From: Bizionia saleffrena
Lineage (GTDB): Bacteria; Bacteroidota; Bacteroidia; Flavobacteriales; Flavobacteriaceae
NCBI RefSeq assembly: GCF_008086175.1
Contig: NZ_VSKM01000020.1
Location: forward strand, 1-32,575
Reading direction: 5' to 3'
DNA: 32,575 nucleotides
Shown here piece after piece: positions 1 to 6,430 of this stretch. The stretch's first letter is position 1; each line of letters opens with the position of its first letter. The position numbers and the translations under genes are program-made. Below the pieces are notes generated by a model that did no database searches, had not been told where the DNA came from, and saw only the letters and a list, made by a program, of their open reading frames with translations.

Positions 1-111
1 GACGACTACGCGAGTTTCAACGACTTGAAATCGAGGTCTAAAAGCCTCATAGAACTGTACGAAATCTGTGTAGAAAAAGAGAGGGGGTTTTCAATGTTGA
101 CGAGATCATAG
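1..111 (+). CDS. 3' end of an unrecognised gene (partial)
   Basis: Frame 1 is open from the window edge to a TAG at 109-111 and gives 36 residues ending in ERGFSMLTRS. The segment is mixed charged and hydrophobic and looks like the C-terminal helix of a cytoplasmic protein. I do not recognise the family and the start lies outside the window. A repeat and a group II intron follow the stop directly. It could also be a chance open frame, because only 111 bases are visible. Confidence 0.4.
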   Translation, partial: DDYASFNDLKSRSKSLIELYEICVEKERGFSMLTRS

Positions 112-120
112 TCTCCGCGT

Positions 121-224
121 GTATAATTCATTGCTAGTTATAGCCTACTTACGAAAGTCCTCGCGGACTTTCTATCTGTGATTTATTTGCTAACTTTAGT
201 GCTTAAAAACGCAACGAAATCATA
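121..224. repeat. Intergenic repeat, copy A (split by the group II intron)
   Basis: Contains TTGCTAGTT at 131-139, a perfect hairpin GAAAGTCC (153-160) / GGACTTTC (165-172) with a TCGC loop, and a tail of the type TAGTGCTTAAAAACGCAACG. Related sequence occurs near 5774, 10525, 11290, 11900 and 13180. The intron starts at 225. The sequence after the intron (ACACGACCGTTGTG at 931-944) resembles the repeat continuation near 13265-13285, so the intron appears to sit inside the repeat. Function is unknown. Confidence 0.6.
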
Positions 225-929
225 GTGTGCCAAGAATCAACCACGGCAATAAAGGGTTGAATGCTGTAAATAAGATGATGGTAGGTCCATCAGAGTCGTT
301 GTATAGTCGATGGCTCTAAACCACCTAAAGGTGCTGCAATTAATAGTTGTGGTATTGAGCGTTTAGGAGAATCTAGTCCTTGAGATTAGCAGGTACGAAT
401 AAAGGAGTTGAACGAAAGTGAACCATTGAAGAGGTGTCGAGAAGTTGCTACCTCCAGTCGAAAGCTACAGGGCGGAGCGTAAAGAAAATGTCCAGTGGAC
501 ATTTATAGCGAACGCGCCAGCTGGCGTGGGTGGCCATACGGAGTTAAAAGTAATAGTAGCGAATACTATTAATTACAGAGAGTGCCTATTTATTTTCTGT
601 AAGGCTGGCGTCAATCAGATGGCCAGAACTTTATTCAGGCTTATTTACGGAACTTGGGAAGCTGCATACAAATGTTAAGGGAAATGCGCAATAGGCACAA
701 CCTAGAGGCAAAATACCGATAGGGTATGTAGTGGCAGATTAACCCGTAGTAGTGATGAGATTTCTGTAATGGAAATGGAACGAAGGGGTTAGCTAATTTG
801 GAATACAGTTTGCCAACTTGAAAAAGGATGAGCTTATATTTGTTGCAAATTAGAAGAGCCGTGTGAGGGAAGACTTTCAAGCACGGTTCTGTGAGAGGTT
901 TGGGGTGAAATTCCCTTTGCCTACTCGAT
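225..929 (+). mobile_element. ORF-less group II intron, apparently complete ribozyme
   Basis: The 5' end GTGTGC (225-230) fits the GUGYG start of group II introns. Domain V is recognisable at 856-889: it begins GAGCCGTGTG with the catalytic AGC, and its lower stem closes with GCACGGTTC. A domain VI hairpin follows (about 893-920) and the element ends near CTACTCGAT (921-929). Domain IV is a stub, with a basal stem CTAATTTG (793-800) pairing with CAAATTAG (846-853) and no reverse-transcriptase ORF in between. TTGTGG at 347-352 can pair with the 5' exon CATAG (220-224) as an EBS1-IBS1 contact. At about 705 nt it has the size of a bare ribozyme core. Splicing or mobility would need a maturase supplied from elsewhere. 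The 3' boundary is uncertain by a few bases. A truncated copy lies at 5855-6290. Two short ORFs inside it are not genes. Confidence 0.88.
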
Positions 930-1023
930 TACACGACCGTTGTGCTTCATTAAAACTGGCAATCAAAGTTAACTTTCTTTTGAATCTCATTAAGCTCTAA
1001 AAACTAAGACTTTAATCAAAATA

Positions 1024-1482
1024 TTATAGAATATTATTCACCCTCTCATTGTGCAAAACCATAGTAGTTTCGGTACTTTGTATATAATCTAAAGTAGATA
1101 GTCTATCGAGAATAAAGCCCCTTAACTCATCAGAGTCTTTTACTGCTACGTGTAAAATAAAATCACTGTTTCCTGCCATATGAAATAATTGAATAACGCC
1201 AGGTAATTGAGATGCCTTCTCTATGAAATCTGCAATTATTGCACGGTGTTGCTTGTTCAGCTTAATTGCTAGAATTACCTCAATATTAAGACCTAGTTTT
1301 TTTTGATCAATTTGGGCAAATGCTCCCTTCAAATATCCTTTCTGGGTTAATTTCTTAATTCTATCGTGTGTGCTAGACTGTGCAATTTCAATCTTTGCAG
1401 CAATCTCTTTATTTGATAGCCGTGCATTATTCAGCAATAGGCTTAAAATCTGAATATCTTTCGAGTCTAGTTCATTTCTCAT
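1024..1482 (-). CDS. Lrp/AsnC-family transcriptional regulator
   Basis: The 152 aa match the usual Lrp/AsnC size. An N-terminal helix-turn-helix (about residues 5-55, with LDSKDIQILSLLLNNARLSN and AQSSTHDRIKKL) is followed by a RAM/AsnC ligand-binding domain (about 70-145, with FHMAGNSDFILHVAVKD and TTMVLHNE). Such proteins are octameric or dimeric DNA-binding sensors that usually respond to amino acids. The gene is divergent from thrB. A perfect 19-bp palindrome at 1519-1537 in the shared 131-bp intergenic region is a natural operator, so control of threonine synthesis and of its own gene is inferred. The effector is not deducible, although an amino acid of the aspartate family is the obvious guess. 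Confidence 0.92.
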   Translation of the reverse strand: MRNELDSKDIQILSLLLNNARLSNKEIAAKIEIAQSSTHDRIKKLTQKGYLKGAFAQIDQKKLGLNIEVILAIKLNKQHRAIIADFIEKASQLPGVIQLFHMAGNSDFILHVAVKDSDELRGFILDRLSTLDYIQSTETTMVLHNERVNNIL

Positions 1483-1518
1483 ATTTCAAACGAATAATTT
1501 TTGGTTTATACATAATAA

Positions 1519-1537
1519 TGTCAAATATTATTTGACA
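1519..1537. promoter_or_regulatory. Palindromic operator, probable Lrp-type site
   Basis: TGTCAAATATTATTTGACA is a perfect inverted repeat with 8-bp arms around ATT. It lies between the divergent Lrp-family gene and thrB, and its right arm carries the TTTG that fits as the thrB -33 box. The AT-rich centre is typical of Lrp/AsnC sites. Binding is inferred from position. Confidence 0.7.
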
Positions 1538-1561
1538 TATATGCCTTTAACCGTAATTTTG
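1531..1561 (+). promoter_or_regulatory. thrB promoter, Bacteroidota type
   Basis: TTTG at 1531-1534, a 19-bp spacer and TAATTTTG at 1554-1561 match TTTG-N19-TAnnTTTG, the consensus read by the primary sigma factor of Bacteroidota. A start about 7 bp downstream would leave a leader of roughly 45 nt before thrB. The -33 box lies within the palindrome at 1519-1537, so a bound protein there would occlude or modulate RNA polymerase. Confidence 0.75.
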
Positions 1562-1613
1562 TACAAATATACTTTATAATACAGAATTAAACACACGTTT
1601 ACTACAGTTCCAA

Positions 1614-2540
1614 ATGAATATGAATGAAATAAAAATATTTTCACCAGCGACTGTCGCTAATGTAGCCTGCGGGTTCGACGTGTTAGGCTTTTGCTTAGAT
1701 AGTGTCGGTGATGAGATGGTAATTAGAAAAGTCGATAAAAAAGGCGTTAAAATTACTAAAATCGAAGGATTCGATTTGCCCTTTGAAAGCCAATTAAATG
1801 TTGCTGGAGTTTCTGCTCTAGCTATGTATGACGCTGTTAAACCTGATTTTGGATTTGAAATTGAAATCCACAAAAACATTAAACCTGGAAGCGGTATTGG
1901 TAGTAGTGCAGCCAGTGCTGTTGGTAGTGTTTTTGGAATGAACGAGCTTTTAGGAAGACCGTTTAGTAAAACCGAATTAACACAATTTGCCATTAAAGGT
2001 GAAGCTTTAGCAAGTAAATGTGAACATGCAGATAATTTAGCACCTGCCGTGTTTGGAGGCTTTACTTTAGTTAAAAGCCTATCGCCTTTAGAGATCTTAC
2101 AAATACCGTCGCCACCTAATTTATATGCCACCATTATTTACCCACAAATAGAAATTAAAACATCTGAATCTAGAGCTATTCTTCCAAAAGAAGTAAAGCT
2201 TCAAGATGCGATTACACAGTGGGCAAATTTTGGAAGTTTGATTCATAGCTTACATACTGATAATTACGAATTGATGCAAAAATCGCTACACGATGTAATT
2301 ATAGAACCATATAGAAGTAAATTGATTCCGCATTACTACGAGGTTAAAAATGAAGCACTAAACGCAGGAGCTTTAGGCTCTGGAATTTCAGGTTCTGGAC
2401 CTTCGGTTTTTTCTTTATGCGAAGGAATTAAAGCAGCTAACAATGTGAGAGATGCAATAGAAAAAGTGTATTCAAAAACTGGGATTGAATTTGATATTTA
2501 CGTCTCAAGAATTAATACAGAAGGGATTAAGGTTCTATAG
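1614..2540 (+). CDS. thrB: Homoserine kinase
   Basis: Phosphorylates L-homoserine with ATP to O-phosphohomoserine, the penultimate step of threonine synthesis. The 308-aa protein shows GHMP-kinase features: FSPATVANVACGFDVLGF near the N-terminus (9-26), the phosphate-binding loop PGSGIGSSAAS (91-101) and the C-terminal glycine-rich motif GALGSGISGSGPSVF (252-266). The length is normal. The start at 1614 puts the FSPATVAN motif in its usual place; a second ATG two codons later is an equally possible start. thrC follows after 91 bp, making a thrBC unit. No thrA lies directly upstream as it often does; the Lrp-like gene is there instead. A long antisense ORF over the 5' half is a shadow. Confidence 0.96.
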   Translation: MNMNEIKIFSPATVANVACGFDVLGFCLDSVGDEMVIRKVDKKGVKITKIEGFDLPFESQLNVAGVSALAMYDAVKPDFGFEIEIHKNIKPGSGIGSSAASAVGSVFGMNELLGRPFSKTELTQFAIKGEALASKCEHADNLAPAVFGGFTLVKSLSPLEILQIPSPPNLYATIIYPQIEIKTSESRAILPKEVKLQDAITQWANFGSLIHSLHTDNYELMQKSLHDVIIEPYRSKLIPHYYEVKNEALNAGALGSGISGSGPSVFSLCEGIKAANNVRDAIEKVYSKTGIEFDIYVSRINTEGIKVL

Positions 2541-2631
2541 GTAAATGTCATTGCAAATTAAAAAAATATCACGCTTCATTACATTCGTAAAGCACTTAAT
2601 ACTAATGAATTCGTAACAAAACAATAATATA

Positions 2632-3924
2632 ATGAATTACTACAGTTTAAATAAGAAAGCACCAAACGTATCTTTTAAAGATGCCGTTATAAAAGGATTA
2701 GCACCAGATAAAGGCTTATATTTCCCTGAATACATTACGCCTTTGCCTAAAGCATTTTTCGATAAAATCGATAATTTATCTCATTCTGAAATTGCCTTTG
2801 AAGCTATTAAGCAATTTGTATCACCAGAAATTCCAGAGGATATTTTAAAAACCATTATAGAAGAAACGCTATCATTTGATTTCCCTATGGTGGAGTTGAA
2901 TAATAACATTTCAATATTAGAGCTCTTTCATGGACCAACTATGGCTTTTAAAGATGTGGGCGCTCGTTTTATGGCACGTTGTTTAGGTTATTTTAATCAG
3001 AACAACACCAATGAAGTTACTGTGCTAGTAGCAACATCTGGTGATACGGGTGCTGCTGTAGCCAATGGTTTCTTAGGCGTTAAAGGTGTGCATGTGGTAA
3101 TACTCTACCCTAGCGGAAAAGTGAGTGATATTCAAGAAAAGCAATTAACTACCCTCGGGCAAAACATTAGCACCTTAGAAGTTAACGGCACTTTCGATGA
3201 TTGTCAAGCCATGGTTAAAACTGCTTTTTTAGACGAAAATCTTACGAGCAAAATGCAATTAACCTCTGCTAATTCTATAAATGTGGCACGTTGGTTACCG
3301 CAATTGTTTTACTTTATGTTTGCTTACAAAAAATTGCATAATACCTATGAAGACATTGTCTTTTCGGTACCAAGTGGAAATTTCGGAAATGTGTGCGCAG
3401 GTATGATGGCACAACAATTAGGGGTACCAATTAAACATTTTATAGCATCAAATAACGAAAACAACGTCGTGACAGAGTATTTAAAGACACAGTTATATAA
3501 TCCGAAACCATCGGTGCAAACCATTAGTAACGCTATGGATGTTGGAGATCCAAGTAACTTTATTCGCATTCAAGAAATCTATAAAAATAAATTTGAAACC
3601 TTAAAAGATAATGTGTCTTCGTTTAGTTTTTCTGATGATGAAACTAAAGTAGCTATGTTAGAAATTTATAGCAATCATAATTATGTTGCAGATCCACACG
3701 GAGCGGTTGGCTATTTAGGTTGCAAATCTTATTTAGAAAAGAATCCAAATGCGCATTGTGTGTTTTTAGAAACGGCGCATCCAGCCAAATTTTTAGATGT
3801 TGTTGAAGAGGTTATCAAAACAAAACAAGCCTTACCACAACAAATTCAATCTGTAATGGGGAAAGTTAAAGTGGCAACTACAATTTCTACTTACGAGGAT
3901 TTTAAATCGTATTTGTTGAAATAA
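2632..3924 (+). CDS. thrC: Threonine synthase
   Basis: PLP-dependent conversion of O-phosphohomoserine to L-threonine and phosphate. The protein is 430 aa. It has the N-terminal motif YYSLNKKAPNVSFKDAVIKG and the PLP lysine in HGPTMAFKDVGARF (K107, the same number as in E. coli ThrC). GDTGAAVANG and the phosphate-binding SVPSGNFGNVCAG follow. The family is the short enterobacterial-type ThrC. It follows thrB and probably shares its promoter; I see no consensus promoter in the 91-bp gap. The last 77 bp of the gene recur at 4898-4974, so the 3' end has been involved in a duplication or insertion event, although this copy is intact. Confidence 0.96.
   Translation: MNYYSLNKKAPNVSFKDAVIKGLAPDKGLYFPEYITPLPKAFFDKIDNLSHSEIAFEAIKQFVSPEIPEDILKTIIEETLSFDFPMVELNNNISILELFHGPTMAFKDVGARFMARCLGYFNQNNTNEVTVLVATSGDTGAAVANGFLGVKGVHVVILYPSGKVSDIQEKQLTTLGQNISTLEVNGTFDDCQAMVKTAFLDENLTSKMQLTSANSINVARWLPQLFYFMFAYKKLHNTYEDIVFSVPSGNFGNVCAGMMAQQLGVPIKHFIASNNENNVVTEYLKTQLYNPKPSVQTISNAMDVGDPSNFIRIQEIYKNKFETLKDNVSSFSFSDDETKVAMLEIYSNHNYVADPHGAVGYLGCKSYLEKNPNAHCVFLETAHPAKFLDVVEEVIKTKQALPQQIQSVMGKVKVATTISTYEDFKSYLLK
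3848..3924 (+). repeat. Direct repeat, thrC 3' end (left copy)
   Basis: These last 77 bases of thrC, stop included, match 4898-4974 at a constant offset of 1050 bases with 7 mismatches by eye (about 91% identity). The two copies bracket the YitT-type gene. Confidence 0.9.
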
Positions 3925-3981
3925 ACTCTCTTTTCACCCGAAAATAAATCCACAAATGGGTAATAATTTAAACTTTATAGT

Positions 3982-4839
3982 ATGATAAGTCTTCTAAATT
4001 TCTCCAAGCAGTTTAAGTCCTATTTTATTATAGCGCTTGGACTTTTTATAAATGCCCTAGCTTGGACCGGTTTTCTAATTCCATCAGAAATTGTTGGAGG
4101 AGGAGTAAGTGGAATCGGAACCATTATTTATTTTGCGACGGGTTTTAAAGTAGGGTATTCCGTTTTTATTATAAATGGTTTATTAATTATTGCTGCTTTG
4201 AGGGTTCTGGGCTTTGGCTTCGGAATAAAAACATTATTTGCCACATTTGTGTTATCGTTCTTTTTATGGCTATTGCAATCTATTATTACTGAACCTTTGG
4301 TGAGTGATAGGTTTATGAGTGCTATAATTGGAGGTATAATGGCGGGTGCTAGTGCGGGTATTATTCTTTCTCAAGGAGGTAGTACTGGAGGTACTGATAT
4401 CATTGCAATGATGATTAATAAATACCGAAACTATAGTCCTGGTCAGCTTATTTTGACTTTGGATTTAATCATTATATCCTCTTCATATTTTCTTACGAAT
4501 TCTATTGAGCAAGTTGTTTATGGTTATGTAGCAATGAGTGTAAGTGCCTATTGTGTTGATCTGGTGATTGAGGGCAGAAAGCAATCTGTTCAGATTTTTA
4601 TTTTCACAAAGATGTTTGATGAAATAAGAAACGAACTTGTTACGAATCATAACCAAGGTATGACCGAACTTCAAGCAAAAGATGGTTTCTCGCAAAAGGA
4701 TATACAGATCTTAATGCTTTTAGCAAAGAAAAAAGATTCTCAATCAATTCTTAAAATGGTGAAAATTATAGATCCAGAAGCATTTATTTCGATGGGGTCG
4801 GTAATGGGGATTTATGGTTTTGGATTTGAAAAAATTTAA
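3982..4839 (+). CDS. YitT-family integral membrane protein
   Basis: The 285 aa have about five hydrophobic segments in the first 190 residues: FIIALGLFINALAWTGFLIP, the VGGGVSGIGTIIYFATG loop, and a glycine-rich SQGGSTGGTDIIAMMINKY typical of YitT/DUF161. A soluble C-terminal domain of the DUF2179 type follows (about 195-285, with VQIFIFTKMFDEI and DPEAFISMG). Members occur singly or in multiple paralogues in Firmicutes and Bacteroidota and their transport role is unproven. It starts 57 bp after thrC on the same strand. The gene is enclosed by two copies of the thrC 3' end, so it may be a late arrival next to thrC. Confidence 0.85.
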   Translation: MISLLNFSKQFKSYFIIALGLFINALAWTGFLIPSEIVGGGVSGIGTIIYFATGFKVGYSVFIINGLLIIAALRVLGFGFGIKTLFATFVLSFFLWLLQSIITEPLVSDRFMSAIIGGIMAGASAGIILSQGGSTGGTDIIAMMINKYRNYSPGQLILTLDLIIISSSYFLTNSIEQVVYGYVAMSVSAYCVDLVIEGRKQSVQIFIFTKMFDEIRNELVTNHNQGMTELQAKDGFSQKDIQILMLLAKKKDSQSILKMVKIIDPEAFISMGSVMGIYGFGFEKI

Positions 4840-4897
4840 AAGGGCTAATTTAGAAGTTGTAAAAAATAACACGATTAGGAATTATGGCAGTTTTTAA

Positions 4898-4974
4898 AAT
4901 CTGTAATGGGGAAAGATAAAGTGGCAACTACAATTTCTACTTACGAGGATTTTAAAGAATATTTGTTGGTATAG
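4898..4974 (+). pseudogene. Duplicated 3' fragment of thrC
   Basis: Copies the last 25 codons and the stop of thrC in the same orientation, 1050 bases downstream. The reading is still coding-like: MGKDKVATTISTYEDFKEYL and then two residues and a TAG, against MGKVKVATTISTYEDFKSYL in thrC. Several of the 7 differences change residues, so it looks like the tail of a diverged thrC allele and not a fresh copy. No start or body of the gene is present. It is best read as a scar of tandem duplication with deletion, or of an insertion that restored the thrC end. Confidence 0.85.
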
Positions 4975-5048
4975 CCTCGCTTGATTTTATACTAAAACAA
5001 AATAACGAAAGCACAATAATGTATATAAAGAAATACGCGAGTTTTCGC

Positions 5049-5056
5049 TATATTTG
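5049..5056 (+). promoter_or_regulatory. Possible -7 box before the lipoprotein gene
   Basis: TATATTTG matches TAnnTTTG, but no TTTG is found at the expected distance upstream. The 4840-5149 gap otherwise holds the thrC fragment and, just before the next ATG, CCAACCGTTGGC (5136-5147), which resembles the CCGTT part of the repeat junctions elsewhere in the window. Confidence 0.3.
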
Positions 5057-5149
5057 AATCCTCCCCACTATTTGTAAAAGAACATTACAACCAAAAAGTT
5101 AGTCTACATAAAAAGGCGTACTTTTCATATACCAACCGTTGGCAAACAT

Positions 5150-5728
5150 ATGAAAAACCAAAAACTCGGCATATTAACATTAGTTTTTGCATTCCTAATT
5201 TTTGGGTGCGAACAAAAAACTGAATCAAAAATATCGGATTTTAAAGTTGCTCAAGATTACGCTGAATTTGAAACTAAAATGGAAAATAATGACACTCTGA
5301 ATATCGGAGTGCTTTTATCGATGTGTATTTGGGACTAATACGACCAATTACAAATCACGAAAACAAATGACAGCGTTTTTCTTCAATTAAAAGAAAAACG
5401 TGTTATGGACGACGAGCCTGTTCATTTTAAAAAAGTCGTTTATGAACTGAAAAACGATACTCTGAATTTGGGAAAAATGATGACTGATTTTGACATTAAT
5501 TACCAAGAAACGATAAGCAGTCCTTTTTTTATAATAATAAATCCAAAAGAAAAAGACACAATTACATTGAGAACAACTGGACTTGGGAATCGTGGATTTA
5601 ATATTGAGCGATATCAGAAAATAATGTTTAAATTATATCTTAAAGAAATGGAGACATATCGAATTAAATATATGCTTCCACCACCACCATCACCGAATGA
5701 AATGAAAGAAACTGTAATGGAGAAATAA
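5150..5728 (+). pseudogene. Small lipoprotein gene interrupted by one in-frame stop
   Basis: One reading frame runs from 5150 to the TAA at 5726-5728, apart from a single TAA at 5336-5338 (codon 63). Upstream are a signal peptide and lipobox (LIFGC, Cys near residue 20) and a short mature part ending MCIWD. Downstream the frame continues at once with YDQLQITKTNDSVFLQLKEK and reaches MMTDFDINYQE and ITLRTTGLGN. No frameshift is needed, so a one-base change such as GAA to TAA explains it. Intact, it would be a protein of about 192 aa, probably outer-membrane or periplasmic; I do not recognise the family. It could instead be two ORFs, or be read through, but the in-frame continuation argues for a recent nonsense mutation. 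Confidence 0.75.
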
Positions 5729-5773
5729 ATACGATTTTACAATACCGTATATAAAAAATTTCTATTTTGTGCT

Positions 5774-5854
5774 TAACCAATGTTAGTTGCTTTGTTTGCT
5801 AGCTTCAGATTTTCCTTCGGAAAATCCTCGCATACAAACACGTAACTTTCCATA
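5774..5854. repeat. Intergenic repeat, copy B (5' exon of truncated intron)
   Basis: Contains AACCAATGTTAGTTGC, a perfect hairpin GATTTTCC (5808-5815) / GGAAAATC (5819-5826) with a TTC loop, and CATACAAACACGTAACTTTCCAT. The last stretch is shared with 11963-11986, and the first parts with 11910-11960 and 13189-13250. It ends in CATAG, the same five bases that precede intron copy 1. Confidence 0.65.
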
Positions 5855-6290
5855 GTGAGCAAGAATCAACCACGGCAATAAAGGGTTGAATGCTGTAAAT
5901 AAGATGATGATAGTCCCATCAGAGTCGTTGTATAGGCGATGGCTCTAAACCACCTAAAGGTGCTACAATTAATAGTTGTGGTATTGAGCGTTTAGGAGAA
6001 TCTAGTCTTTGAGATTAGCAGGTACGAATAAAGGAGTTGAACGAAATGAACCCTTGAAGAGGTGTCGAGAAGTTGCTACCTCCAGTCGAAAGCTACAGGG
6101 CGGAGCGTAAAGAAAATGTCTAGTAGACATCTATAGTGAACGCGCCAGGCAGCAGCGTTGGCAATACGGAGTTAAAAGTAATAGTAGCGAATACTATTAA
6201 TTGCAGAGAGTGCCTATTTATTTTCTGTAAGGCTCGCGTCATTCAGAGGGCAAGAACTTTATTTAGGCTTAGGGCGAAACTCCCTTTGCT
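5855..6290 (+). mobile_element. Truncated second copy of the group II intron
   Basis: Starts GTGAGC and follows copy 1 closely through domain I and into the region corresponding to about 225-643. It then jumps from GGCTTA (near 6270) to a domain VI-like GGGCGAAACTCCCTTTGC. Everything in between, including domain V, is missing, so this copy cannot be an active ribozyme. In the hairpin at 6116-6130 the loop-closing pair is T-A where copy 1 (489-502) has C-G, a compensatory change that shows the ancestors were folding RNAs. The 3' end is approximate. Confidence 0.85.
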
Positions 6291-6430
6291 AAACTGCTAA
6301 CCAATGATTTACCTATTTTAAAAACACTGCGTCACCCTTTTTGTTCGACCAAGTCAAAACAAAAGCCTTAACATTTTGCGCACGTTATAAGATCTAACTC
6401 TTTCGTTTTTATTAACCCCTATAATTATAC

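Noticed and set aside
445-880. Two short ORFs (445-678 plus, 641-880 minus)
   Set aside because: They lie in the structured RNA of the group II intron and their translations show no protein-like features.
1574-2134. 186-aa minus-strand ORF over thrB
   Set aside because: Antisense shadow of a clear GHMP kinase.
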